From the NCBI GenBank assembly GCA_948441955.1, contig CAOJQZ010000004.1, forward strand, positions 1-64,000: a stretch of DNA of 64,000 nt, in the 5' to 3' direction. The number at the start of each line of letters is the position of its first letter. Position 1 is the stretch's first letter. A program made the translations under genes and the position numbers. The stretch is from an uncultured Lachnospiraceae bacterium (GTDB taxonomy: Bacteria; Bacillota; Clostridia; Lachnospirales; Lachnospiraceae). This document shows, one piece after another, positions 8,214 to 17,012 of the stretch. Below the pieces are notes generated by a model. The model was not told the origin of the DNA, did not search any database, and saw only the letters and a list, made by a program, of their open reading frames with translations.

Positions 8214-9815
8214 ATGCCGCAGATTACAGGTGAAGTAAAAAAAGAGATAGAAAGAAGAAGGACATTTGCGATTATTTCCCACCCGGATGCGGGAAAGACG
8301 ACGCTTACGGAGAAGTTTCTGTTATATGGCGGAGCAATTAACCAGGCGGGAAGCGTGAAGGGAAAAGCCACGGCAAAGCATGCAGTCTCTGACTGGATGG
8401 AAATCGAAAAGGAAAGAGGTATTTCGGTGACCTCCTCCGTGCTTCAGTTTAATTACGGAGGCTATTGTATTAATATTCTGGATACGCCGGGACATCAGGA
8501 CTTTTCAGAGGATACGTACAGAACGCTGATGGCCGCGGATTCAGCGGTTATGGTGATTGATGCGTCGAAGGGCGTGGAGGCGCAGACGAGAAAGCTTTTT
8601 AAAGTATGCACGATGCGGCATATTCCTATATTTACATTTATAAATAAGATGGATCGGGAAGCTATGGATACTTTCGAGCTTCTGGATGATATTGAAAATG
8701 AGCTTGGAATTGCCACCTGTCCGGTTAACTGGCCTATTGGATCAGGAAAGGAATTCAGAGGCGTCTATGACAGAAAGACAGAGAAAGTGGAGCTTTTTTC
8801 TGATACAAGAAAGGGAACAATTCAGGGAGAGGTAAAGAAGGTTTCGTTGTCCGAACCAGAGCTTTCCGGACTTATCAGCCAGGAGCAGAGGGAAAAGCTT
8901 GAAGAGGAAATAGAGCTTTTAGACGGCGCGGGCGCGGAGTTTGAACAGGATCTGGTAAGCAAAGGAGAGCTGTCCCCGGTATTTTTCGGATCGGCTTTAA
9001 CTAATTTTGGAGTGGAGACATTTTTACAGCATTTTCTTCAGATGACAACATCGCCTCTCCCCCGCATGTCGGATAAAGGGCTGATTGATCCGATGGAGGA
9101 GGAAGCCTTCTCTGCATTTGTCTTTAAGATTCAGGCAAATATGAATAAGGCCCACAGAGACAGGATCGCATTTATGCGTATCTGTTCCGGTTCCTTTGAG
9201 GCAGGAATGGATGTATATCATATGCAGGGCGGAAAAAAGGTAAGGCTGTCTCAGCCTCAGCAGCTTATGGCCAGCGAGAGAAAGATGGTGGAAAAGGCAT
9301 ACGGCGGCGACATAATCGGTGTTTTTGATCCGGGTATTTTTTCTATAGGGGATACGCTTATTACTGCGGGGGAGCGCTTCAGCTATGAGGGAATTCCTAC
9401 TTTTGCCCCGGAGCATTTTGCAAGAGTACGCCAGGTAGACACCATGAAGAGGAAGCAGTTTATTAAAGGGATTAATCAGATTGCCCAGGAGGGGGCAATA
9501 CAGATTTTTCAGGAATTTAATACCGGCATGGAGGAGATTATAGTCGGCGTGGTGGGCGTGCTCCAGTTCGACGTGCTGAAATACCGGCTGGAAAGCGAAT
9601 ACAATGTAGAGATCCGAATGGATACTCTCCCATATGAATACATTCGGTGGATTGAAAATACGGAAATTGACATCTCGAAGATCTCCGGGACCTCAGATAT
9701 GAAGAGGGTAAAGGATTTAAAAGGACGTCCCCTCCTTTTATTTGTGAACGAATGGAGTATCCGCATGACCCAGGAAAGAAATGAAGGACTTGTGCTGACA
9801 GAATTTGCCCGGTAG
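8214..9815 (+). CDS. prfC: Peptide chain release factor 3 (RF-3), GTPase
   Basis: 533 residues, full length for RF-3. G-motifs: G1 SHPDAGKTT near residue 22, the switch II motif DTPGHQDFSEDTYR, and NKMDR. Domains II and III follow, ending in the PLLLFVNEW region. It recycles RF1/RF2 from the ribosome after peptide release. It has its own promoter and is followed by a new promoter, so it is probably monocistronic. Confidence 0.96.
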   Translation: MPQITGEVKKEIERRRTFAIISHPDAGKTTLTEKFLLYGGAINQAGSVKGKATAKHAVSDWMEIEKERGISVTSSVLQFNYGGYCINILDTPGHQDFSEDTYRTLMAADSAVMVIDASKGVEAQTRKLFKVCTMRHIPIFTFINKMDREAMDTFELLDDIENELGIATCPVNWPIGSGKEFRGVYDRKTEKVELFSDTRKGTIQGEVKKVSLSEPELSGLISQEQREKLEEEIELLDGAGAEFEQDLVSKGELSPVFFGSALTNFGVETFLQHFLQMTTSPLPRMSDKGLIDPMEEEAFSAFVFKIQANMNKAHRDRIAFMRICSGSFEAGMDVYHMQGGKKVRLSQPQQLMASERKMVEKAYGGDIIGVFDPGIFSIGDTLITAGERFSYEGIPTFAPEHFARVRQVDTMKRKQFIKGINQIAQEGAIQIFQEFNTGMEEIIVGVVGVLQFDVLKYRLESEYNVEIRMDTLPYEYIRWIENTEIDISKISGTSDMKRVKDLKGRPLLLFVNEWSIRMTQERNEGLVLTEFAR

Positions 9816-9848
9816 GATATTTAAGGTTAAAAAAAACCTGTCCCCACT

Positions 9849-9876
9849 TTGCAAACGGGAGTAAATTTGTTATAAT
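9849..9876 (+). promoter_or_regulatory. Sigma-A promoter of the Asp23-nusB-xse-isp operon (TTGCAA-16-TATAAT)
   Basis: TTGCAA at 9849-9854 and a perfect TATAAT at 9871-9876 with a 16 bp spacer; transcription would start about 30 bases before the AGGAGG of the first gene. A short AAGGTT/AACCT hairpin just upstream may weakly terminate prfC. Confidence 0.72.
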
Positions 9877-9916
9877 GGATAGAAATGTAAAACCAGCAGA
9901 CAGGAGGTTTCAGAAA

Positions 9917-10300
9917 ATGGCAAAGGAAGAAAAGAATACTTATACAATAAAGACGGAGGAAAATCTGGGCGAGGTTAAAATTGCAGACGAGGTGGTGGCT
10001 ATCATTGCAGGTCTCGCTGCAATGGAGGTCGACGGGGTAGCTTCTATGGTAGGAAACGCTACGAAGGAGCTGGTTAACAAGCTTGGCAGGAAATCTTTAT
10101 CCAAGGGTGTTAAGGTGGATGTGCTGGAGGGCATTGTGACGGTTTCACTGGCGATGAATATGAAGTTCGGATATAGTATTAAGGATGTTACGGAGAAAGT
10201 ACAGGAAAAGGTAAAGACGGCAATCGAGAATATGACGGGCCTTGAGGTTGCAGATGTTAACATCCGGGTTGCAGGAGTGGATGTGCCGGAGGAGGCTTAA
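9917..10300 (+). CDS. Asp23/Gls24 family protein (YqhY-like)
   Basis: A 127-residue soluble protein covering one Asp23 domain (GEVKIADEVVAIIAGLAAMEVDGVASM ... TGLEVADVNIRVAGV, quoted in pieces). In B. subtilis the homologue YqhY lies between fatty-acid genes and nusB and affects acetyl-CoA carboxylase; the neighbouring nusB is shared here. The start at 9917 is set by AGGAGG at 9902-9907; an in-frame methionine at 9875 lies on the promoter's -10 box and has no binding site. Confidence 0.9.
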   Translation: MAKEEKNTYTIKTEENLGEVKIADEVVAIIAGLAAMEVDGVASMVGNATKELVNKLGRKSLSKGVKVDVLEGIVTVSLAMNMKFGYSIKDVTEKVQEKVKTAIENMTGLEVADVNIRVAGVDVPEEA

Positions 10301-10708
10301 GTGAAAAGGTCGGAATTGCGAGAGCATATTTTTAAAATGGTTTTTGGCTATGAATTTAACAGTGACAGCGAAATGCCGCAGCAGATGCAGCTTTATTTTG
10401 AACAGATGGAGAACGGGGAACCGAAGGAATCGGATATGGAATATATCCGAACCAAGGCCCTTGCGGTTATATTAAGGACGGAGGAACTGGATGCGCTTAT
10501 AAACCAAAATACAAAGGGCTGGAAAACCACCCGTATGAATAAAGTGGATCTCAGCATCCTGAGGCTGGCGCTTTATGAGATGAAATGGGATGATGACGTA
10601 CCGGAGAGCGTTGCGATTAATGAAGCGGTGGAGCTTGCCAAGAAGTACAGCGGCGATGAAGGCCCGTCATTTATTAATGGAGTACTCGCAAAGCTGGCGG
10701 CCAGATAG
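10301..10708 (+). CDS. nusB: Transcription antitermination factor NusB
   Basis: 135 residues, standard length, starting with GTG right after the preceding stop codon (TAAGTG). The N-terminal RSELREHIFKMVFGYEF and the C-terminal VPESVAINEAVELAKKYS with FINGVLAKL are typical NusB features. It binds boxA RNA with S10 to support rRNA antitermination. It lies within the long operon from the Asp23 gene to recN. Confidence 0.95.
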   Translation: MKRSELREHIFKMVFGYEFNSDSEMPQQMQLYFEQMENGEPKESDMEYIRTKALAVILRTEELDALINQNTKGWKTTRMNKVDLSILRLALYEMKWDDDVPESVAINEAVELAKKYSGDEGPSFINGVLAKLAAR

Positions 10709-10718
10709 AGGTGGGTTC

Positions 10719-11930
10719 ATGACAGGGAACGTATATACGGTGCGACAGGTAAATACTTATATCAAAAATATGTTTACTCAAGACTACATGCTGAACCGCA
10801 TCTATGTTAAAGGAGAGGTGTCCAACTGTAAATATCATACTTCAGGGCATATATATTTTTCTCTAAAGGACGAGTCCGGAACGATTGCCTGTGTTATGTT
10901 TGCAGGGCAGCGGGGCGGGCTCGCTTTTCGTATGAGAGAAGGGCAGCAGGTGATCGTTCTCGGCGCAGTAGACGTGTATGAGAGAAGCGGCGCATATCAG
11001 CTGTATGCAAGAGAAATTCGTCCGGACGGAGAAGGCATTCTTTATGAGAGGTTTCAGGCGCTGAAAAGGGAGCTTGAGGAGATGGGCATGTTTGCCCCGG
11101 AATATAAAAAGAGAATTCCGGCATACGCGAAATGTGTTGGAGTTGTGACTGCCCCCACAGGAGCTGCAGTCCGCGATATCATGAATATTGCAAAACGGAG
11201 GAATCCTTATGTACAGCTCATCCTTTATCCGGCGCAGGTGCAGGGAGAGGGAGCAAAGGAAAGCATTATACAGGGGATTGAAATGCTGGAGAGAAGAAAT
11301 GTGGATGTGATAATCGTAGGCAGAGGCGGAGGCTCCATTGAGGATCTGTGGGCATTTAACGAGGAGGATGTAGCGAGGGCGGTATTTAACTGCCGGGTTC
11401 CGATTATTTCCGCAGTAGGACATGAGACGGATACTACAATTGCTGATTATGCTGCGGATTTGCGCGCACCTACTCCTTCCGCGGCCGCGGAGCTTGCAGT
11501 TTTTGATTACTATGAGACAGAGCGGTATTATGAGGAATACAGGCAGAAGCTTTTCCGGACATTGAAGCAAAAGTTTTTATTTGTACGTATGCGCCTGGAA
11601 CAATATGAAACAAGGCTTGGTTTCCTTCATCCGGAAAATAAATTAAGAGAGGGCAGAATGCGTCTGGCAGAGTCAGAGGACAGGCTCCGCAGTCAGATGA
11701 GGGAACAGCTCGGCATATCAAGACAGAGACTCCTCATTTATATAGAGAAAATGAATGGTCTGTCTCCCCTTAGAAAGCTCAGGCAGGGTTATTCTTACGT
11801 GCAGACGGAAAACGGAAAGACATTAAAGAGTATCCGGCAGGTAAAAGAAGGAGACAGAATCTGCATTCATGTAACAGACGGTCTGATTTGTGCAAGAGCT
11901 GAAGAGATAAAGGAGGAGAAGCATGGCTAA
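10719..11930 (+). CDS. xseA: Exodeoxyribonuclease VII large subunit
   Basis: About 403 residues. An N-terminal OB fold (VKGEVSNCKYHTSGHIYFSLKD) is followed by the catalytic domain with VGVVTAPTGAAVRDI, the RGGGSIEDLWAFNEE motif and SAVGHETDTTIADYAADLRAPTPSAAAE (given in overlapping short motifs), then a long coiled coil and a small C-terminal domain. With XseB it degrades single-stranded DNA. ATG 10719 is preferred over a methionine 129 bases upstream that lies inside nusB. It overlaps xseB by 8 bp. Confidence 0.95.
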   Translation: MTGNVYTVRQVNTYIKNMFTQDYMLNRIYVKGEVSNCKYHTSGHIYFSLKDESGTIACVMFAGQRGGLAFRMREGQQVIVLGAVDVYERSGAYQLYAREIRPDGEGILYERFQALKRELEEMGMFAPEYKKRIPAYAKCVGVVTAPTGAAVRDIMNIAKRRNPYVQLILYPAQVQGEGAKESIIQGIEMLERRNVDVIIVGRGGGSIEDLWAFNEEDVARAVFNCRVPIISAVGHETDTTIADYAADLRAPTPSAAAELAVFDYYETERYYEEYRQKLFRTLKQKFLFVRMRLEQYETRLGFLHPENKLREGRMRLAESEDRLRSQMREQLGISRQRLLIYIEKMNGLSPLRKLRQGYSYVQTENGKTLKSIRQVKEGDRICIHVTDGLICARAEEIKEEKHG

Positions 11931-12132
11931 GGAAACACTGGAGGAATTGTTTGGGGGACTGGAGGAAGTAATTGATACAATGGAAAAGCCGGAAGTTTCT
12001 TTGGAGGAATCCTTTCAGCTGTATCAACGGGGAATGGAGCTTTTAAAATCCTGCAGCGACCGGCTGGATAAAATAGAAAAAAAGATGCTTATATTAGATA
12101 ACGAGGGAGAGGTACATGAGTTTGAACACTGA
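11923..12132 (+). CDS. xseB: Exodeoxyribonuclease VII small subunit
   Basis: A 69-residue helical protein with the family pattern LEELFGGLEEVIDTME ... SLEESFQLYQRGMELLKSC. Many copies coat the coiled coil of XseA. The ATG is preceded by AGGAGAAG and overlaps the end of xseA; its 3' end overlaps ispA by 17 bp. Confidence 0.93.
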   Translation: MAKETLEELFGGLEEVIDTMEKPEVSLEESFQLYQRGMELLKSCSDRLDKIEKKMLILDNEGEVHEFEH

Positions 12133-13018
12133 TTTTGCTGCATTAAGAGAACGTAAGGTAAAAGAGATTGAGGATATTCTTCAGGAATATCTTCCCAGGC
12201 AGAAAGGCCGTCAAAAGCTTATCATGGAGGCAATGGCATATAGTCTGATGGCCGGAGGAAAAAGACTCAGGCCTATGCTTATGAGAGAAACATACCGCCT
12301 GTTCAGGGGAAAATCAAAGGCTATTCGTCCGTTTATGGCTGCCATTGAAATGGTTCATACCTATTCCCTTGTCCATGACGATCTTCCGGCGATGGACAAT
12401 GATGACTACAGAAGGGGACGCAAAACTACTCATGTCGTATATGGAGAGGATATGGGGATACTTGCAGGAGACGCTCTCCTTAATTATGCGTTTGAGACAG
12501 CATTTAAGGCATTTGTCATGGAACCTGAGGACAGTCTGATGATTGGGAGAGCCCTTGCCGTATTGGGAGAAAAGGCGGGAATCTACGGCATGATTGGCGG
12601 TCAGGTCATTGATGTAAAAAACACTGGGCGTGCAGTATCGGGGGAGGTTCTTGATACGATTTATGAGCTTAAGACAGCGGCCCTTATTGAGGCGTCGATG
12701 ATGATCGGAGCCGTTTTGGGAGGGGCCTCGGAGGAAGAGGTCAAGACAGTTGAGCTTATTGCAAAGCAGTTAGGCATTGCATTTCAGATTCAGGACGATA
12801 TCCTGGATGTGACAGGAACGAAGGAGGCTCTCGGAAAACCAGTGCACAGCGATGAAAAAAATGAAAAAACGACTTACGTAACATTGCTGGGACTTGAAGA
12901 GGCGGAGAAAAGCGTGGACGAAAGATCCCGTGAGGCCATAAAGCTTTTGAAAAAGCTTCCGGGTGAGAATCCATTCCTTACGGAGCTTCTTACACAGCTG
13001 ATTCACAGGGACAGATAA
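12116..13018 (+). CDS. ispA: Farnesyl/geranyl diphosphate synthase (trans-polyprenyl)
   Basis: 300 residues. Both aspartate-rich motifs that bind Mg-diphosphate are present: DDLPAMDND (first) and QDDILD (second). GGKRLRPML and the GGQVIDV loop are also typical. It condenses IPP with DMAPP/GPP to make the C15 precursor of undecaprenyl phosphate and quinones. It lies directly before dxs, so supply of C5 units and chain elongation are co-transcribed. Confidence 0.93.
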   Translation: MSLNTDFAALRERKVKEIEDILQEYLPRQKGRQKLIMEAMAYSLMAGGKRLRPMLMRETYRLFRGKSKAIRPFMAAIEMVHTYSLVHDDLPAMDNDDYRRGRKTTHVVYGEDMGILAGDALLNYAFETAFKAFVMEPEDSLMIGRALAVLGEKAGIYGMIGGQVIDVKNTGRAVSGEVLDTIYELKTAALIEASMMIGAVLGGASEEEVKTVELIAKQLGIAFQIQDDILDVTGTKEALGKPVHSDEKNEKTTYVTLLGLEEAEKSVDERSREAIKLLKKLPGENPFLTELLTQLIHRDR

Positions 13019-13033
13019 AGAAGAGGTGCTCAT

Positions 13034-14896
13034 ATGCTGGAGCGTATACAAAAGGAAAACGATATTAAAAATTTAACGATGGAGGAACTGCCTGTTCTTG
13101 CACAGGAGATTCGGGAGTTCCTTGTGGAAAAGGTTAGTAAGGCGGGAGGCCATCTTGCGTCGAACCTGGGGGTAGTTGAGCTTACTATGGCGCTACATCT
13201 GGTTTTTGACCTTCCCCAGGATAAGATTATATGGGACGTAGGGCACCAGTCTTATACGCATAAGCTTCTGACCGGGAGAAAGGAAGGCTTTGACAGCCTG
13301 AGAAGCTATGGGGGATTAAGCGGTTTCCCAAAACGTAAGGAGAGCCGGTGCGACGCTTTTGATACCGGACACAGTTCTACTTCTATATCTGCCGGACTGG
13401 GACTTGTGGAGGCAAGAGAAATCCAGGGGGAGGACTATCAAGTTATTTCTGTTATCGGAGACGGATCCCTTACAGGCGGAATGGCTTATGAGGCGCTGAA
13501 TAATGCTTCACATTTAAAAGCAAATTTTATAATCATATTGAATGACAATCATATGTCTATTTCCGAAAATGTTGGAGGAATGTCCAAATATTTGTCCCAT
13601 CTTCGTACAGCAGATCTTTATACGGGACTTAAAAAGGGAGTAACAAATGTGCTTGAGCGGGTGCCTGTCGTAGGAAATACAATGATTGAACAGATACGTA
13701 AGACAAAGAGCAGTATCAAGCAGCTGGTAGTGCCGGGAATGCTTTTTGAGGATATGGGGATTACTTATTTTGGACCGATCCAGGGGCATAATATTCCCAT
13801 GCTTTTAAGGGCGCTTACAGAAGCGAAAAAGGTAAAAGGGCCCGTGCTTTTGCACGTCATGACGCAGAAGGGAAAGGGCTACGAGCCGGCGGAAAGCGCG
13901 CCGGATATTTTTCATGGGATCGGACCTTTTGATATAGAGAGCGGTAAGGCGGCCGTGAAAAAAAATGCGGATACGTATACAGACGTTTTTGGAAAGGTTC
14001 TATGTGCGGAAGCGGCAAAAAATCCCCGTATTGCGGCAGTTACGGCGGCAATGACAGACGGAACCGGTCTTGCAGGATTTAAGAGGCGTTTTCCCAATCG
14101 TTTTTTTGACGTGGGAATTGCGGAGGAGCATGGGGTAACCTTTTCTGCCGGCCTTGCCGCAGGAGGTTTGAAACCTGTCTTTGCAGTTTATTCCTCCTTT
14201 TTACAGAGAGGATATGATCAGATCATCCATGATGCGGCGCTGCAGAATCTTCCGGTGGTATTTGCAGTAGACCGCGCCGGACTTGTGGGAAACGACGGAG
14301 AGACCCATCAGGGGATTTTTGATATTTCATATCTAAGTGCAATTCCCAATATGACGGTTATGTCTCCGAAAAATAAATGGGAAATGGCTGATATGCTTCG
14401 ATTTTTGATGGAATATGACGGGCCGGCGGCGCTTCGCTATCCCAGAGGAACAGCCTATGACGGATACAGGGAATTCCGGGCGCCAATCGAATACGGGAAA
14501 AGTGAGTGGATCTGGGAGGAGGAGGATATTGCCATATTAAGCGTAGGGCATATGTTTGAGGAGGCAGTACAGGTGCGAAAGAACCTGAAGGACGAGGGCT
14601 TTCCGTGCAGCTTGATAAATGCGAGGTTTGTGAAGCCAGTTGACGAGGAGATGATTTTAAAGGTTTCAAAGGGACATCGTATCGTGGCTGTCATTGAGGA
14701 AAATGTAAAAACCGGAGGATATGGAGAGCATGTACTGGAATACACGGCAAGAATGAATCTTTCGGTGAAGATACTGATGCTGGCGCTTCCGGATACTTAT
14801 GTAGAGCATGGAAGTATTGCAGAGCTTAGGAAGGAGAACGGGATTGACAGCAGAAGTATGACAGAAAGAATTCTGAAAGCAGTTAAGGAGTTATGA
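13034..14896 (+). CDS. dxs: 1-deoxy-D-xylulose-5-phosphate synthase
   Basis: 620 residues. A thiamine diphosphate site is visible (GDGSLTGGMAYEALNNA with NDNHMSIS), as are the catalytic His in HIASNLG-type N-terminal context (GGHLASNLG), and the transketolase central domain with GIAEEHGVTFSAGLA. It makes DXP from pyruvate and glyceraldehyde 3-phosphate, the entry of the MEP isoprenoid pathway. It lies 15 bp after ispA, behind GAAGAGG, and 1 bp before tlyA. Confidence 0.97.
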   Translation: MLERIQKENDIKNLTMEELPVLAQEIREFLVEKVSKAGGHLASNLGVVELTMALHLVFDLPQDKIIWDVGHQSYTHKLLTGRKEGFDSLRSYGGLSGFPKRKESRCDAFDTGHSSTSISAGLGLVEAREIQGEDYQVISVIGDGSLTGGMAYEALNNASHLKANFIIILNDNHMSISENVGGMSKYLSHLRTADLYTGLKKGVTNVLERVPVVGNTMIEQIRKTKSSIKQLVVPGMLFEDMGITYFGPIQGHNIPMLLRALTEAKKVKGPVLLHVMTQKGKGYEPAESAPDIFHGIGPFDIESGKAAVKKNADTYTDVFGKVLCAEAAKNPRIAAVTAAMTDGTGLAGFKRRFPNRFFDVGIAEEHGVTFSAGLAAGGLKPVFAVYSSFLQRGYDQIIHDAALQNLPVVFAVDRAGLVGNDGETHQGIFDISYLSAIPNMTVMSPKNKWEMADMLRFLMEYDGPAALRYPRGTAYDGYREFRAPIEYGKSEWIWEEEDIAILSVGHMFEEAVQVRKNLKDEGFPCSLINARFVKPVDEEMILKVSKGHRIVAVIEENVKTGGYGEHVLEYTARMNLSVKILMLALPDTYVEHGSIAELRKENGIDSRSMTERILKAVKEL

Positions 14897-14897
14897 C

Positions 14898-15707
14898 ATG
14901 AAGGAGCGTTTGGATGTTCTGCTTGTAAAAAGAAATCTTGCATCGTCAAGAGAGAAGGCAAAGGCAGTAATTATGTCGGGGAATGTTTATGTGGACGGGC
15001 AGAAGGAGGATAAGCCGGGAACAGTCTTTAAGGAAGAAGCTGTAATTGAGGTCAGAGGAAACACGCTGCCATATGTAAGCCGGGGAGGCTTAAAGCTTGA
15101 AAAGGCTCTGAAGCTTTTTACAGCTGAAGTAGAGGGTAAAATCTGTACGGACGTAGGTTCGTCAACCGGAGGATTTACAGATTGTATGTTGAAAAACGGC
15201 GCGGTAAAGGTTTATGCAATAGACGTGGGAAAAGGACAGCTTGACTGGAAGCTTCGGCAGGACGAACGGGTTGTATGCATGGAAAAGACAAATATCAGGT
15301 ATGTGAAGCCGGAGGACATCGGGGAGCCGGTTGATTTTTCCTCTGTGGATGTTTCCTTTATCTCGCTTAGGAAGGTACTTTTGCCGATCCGCAATTTTCT
15401 GAAAGATGAGGGGGAGATCGTCGCGCTTATTAAACCGCAGTTTGAGGCAGGCCGTGAAAAAGTGGGAAAGAAAGGTGTCGTAAGAGATCGAAAGGTTCAT
15501 GTGGAGGTAATCGAAGCGGTGACAGGGTTTGCCCAACAGAATGGTTTTTTGATCGAAGCCCTCACTTTTTCGCCAATTCGGGGGCCGGAGGGAAATATTG
15601 AATATCTGGTACATTTAAGAAAATGTGAAGGAGCCGGGAAGGTCTGCAGGGGGATTGATATTAAGGCGACTGTAGACGAAGCATTCGAAATGCTTGCGAA
15701 GGGATAG
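14898..15707 (+). CDS. tlyA: TlyA-family 2'-O-ribose rRNA methyltransferase
   Basis: 269 residues: an N-terminal S4 RNA-binding domain (RLDVLLVKRNLASSREKAK, to about residue 60) and an FtsJ-like SAM methyltransferase domain with DVGSSTGGFTDCML and AIDVGKGQLDW. The family methylates 16S and 23S rRNA riboses in Mycobacterium; haemolysin annotations of homologues are secondary. The dxs-tlyA-nadK-argR-recN order is common in Clostridia. ATG is 1 bp after the dxs stop, with AGGAG inside the dxs end. Confidence 0.92.
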   Translation: MKERLDVLLVKRNLASSREKAKAVIMSGNVYVDGQKEDKPGTVFKEEAVIEVRGNTLPYVSRGGLKLEKALKLFTAEVEGKICTDVGSSTGGFTDCMLKNGAVKVYAIDVGKGQLDWKLRQDERVVCMEKTNIRYVKPEDIGEPVDFSSVDVSFISLRKVLLPIRNFLKDEGEIVALIKPQFEAGREKVGKKGVVRDRKVHVEVIEAVTGFAQQNGFLIEALTFSPIRGPEGNIEYLVHLRKCEGAGKVCRGIDIKATVDEAFEMLAKG

Positions 15708-15713
15708 AAAAAA

Positions 15714-16547
15714 ATGGAACGTTTTTTTATTGTAACAAATGACGGAAAGGATCAGGGACAGAAGATAACAGAAAGGATCATTCATATTCTTGAAAGCTCG
15801 GGGAAAACATGTATCCGATGCAGGAAGGATGAAGACAAAAAGATCATAAGAAGTTCCATACCTCAGGAATTTGACTGTGCAGTTGTTATCGGCGGAGACG
15901 GAACATTGATTGAAGTTGCAAGAGCGCTTCATGGGAGAGACATTCCCATACTGGGTATTAATATGGGGACTTTGGGATATCTTGCGGAAGTGGAGGTCAA
16001 TCATATTGATGAAGCGTTAAAGCGGCTGCTTTCCGGAGAGTATGCCATAGAAGACCGGATGATGCTGGAGGGCAGTCTGGGCGGAGCGGTCAGGGATGTT
16101 GCGCTGAATGACATTGTAGTGGCGAGGAATGGGGATCTGCGGCTGATTCATTTTAAACTGTATGTAAATGGGGAACTTTTAAATTCCTATGAGGCGGACG
16201 GTATGATTATTTCTACGCCCACAGGTTCCACTGCATATAATTTATCAGCGGGGGGACCGATTGTAGAGCCTACCGCAGCCATGATTGTTATTACTCCGAT
16301 ATGTTCCCATGCACTTAATACAAGCAGCATTGTATTATCTGCAGAGGACGAGCTTATCATAGAGATCGGAAAAGGGAAACACGGCAGGCTGGAGGAGGCG
16401 TGCATTGCTTTCGACGGTGCGGATACCCTTACAATGACGGAGGGAGACACAGTAACAATAAGGAGGGCTGCGTCAGCAGCAAAGATCGTCAAGCTCAGCC
16501 GTGTCAGCTTTCTGGAGACGCTGCGAAGGAAGATGAAAGGAAATTAG
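15714..16547 (+). CDS. nadK: NAD kinase
   Basis: 277 residues. The nucleotide motif GGDGTLIEVARAL near residue 63 and the second signature DGMIISTPTGSTAYNLSAGG are intact. It phosphorylates NAD to NADP using ATP or polyphosphate in the cytoplasm. It lies 6 bp after tlyA and 6 bp before argR. Confidence 0.95.
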   Translation: MERFFIVTNDGKDQGQKITERIIHILESSGKTCIRCRKDEDKKIIRSSIPQEFDCAVVIGGDGTLIEVARALHGRDIPILGINMGTLGYLAEVEVNHIDEALKRLLSGEYAIEDRMMLEGSLGGAVRDVALNDIVVARNGDLRLIHFKLYVNGELLNSYEADGMIISTPTGSTAYNLSAGGPIVEPTAAMIVITPICSHALNTSSIVLSAEDELIIEIGKGKHGRLEEACIAFDGADTLTMTEGDTVTIRRAASAAKIVKLSRVSFLETLRRKMKGN

Positions 16548-16553
16548 GGTGAC

Positions 16554-17003
16554 ATGAAGGTAAACAGGCATGCAAAAATCATAGAATTAATCCGTACACA
16601 TCGGATTGAGACACAGGAGGAGCTGGCAGCCATGCTTCAGGGAGAGGGATTCCGGGTGACCCAGGCAACAGTATCCAGGGACATCAGGGATCTGAAACTT
16701 ACAAAGGTTCCCGCAGACGGAGGGGGGCAGCGGTATGCGATTCATCAGGACGAACAGAACGGCATGAATGAGAAATATATGCGCGTGTTAAGGGACGGTT
16801 ATGTTTCCATGGATATGGCGCAGAACATTCTTGTTATAAAGACAGTATCGGGTATGGCAATGGCAGTCTGCGCGGCGGTTGACGCTATGGAATGGAAGGA
16901 AGTTGTAGGGAGTATTGCAGGGGACGATACAATCATGTGTGCAATACGAAGTGTGGAGGATACCGTACAGGTAATGGAAAAGATCAGGAGAATTGTTCTG
17001 TAG
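16554..17003 (+). CDS. argR: Arginine repressor ArgR
   Basis: 149 residues, normal length. The N-terminal winged helix contains the QATVSRDIRDLKLTKVP recognition region, and the C-terminal hexamerisation/arginine-binding domain shows the conserved GSIAGDDTIM. It controls arginine synthesis and catabolism, as a hexamer when arginine is bound. No arginine gene lies nearby; the linkage to recN is conserved across Firmicutes. Confidence 0.94.
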   Translation: MKVNRHAKIIELIRTHRIETQEELAAMLQGEGFRVTQATVSRDIRDLKLTKVPADGGGQRYAIHQDEQNGMNEKYMRVLRDGYVSMDMAQNILVIKTVSGMAMAVCAAVDAMEWKEVVGSIAGDDTIMCAIRSVEDTVQVMEKIRRIVL

Positions 17004-17012
17004 GAGGGACAG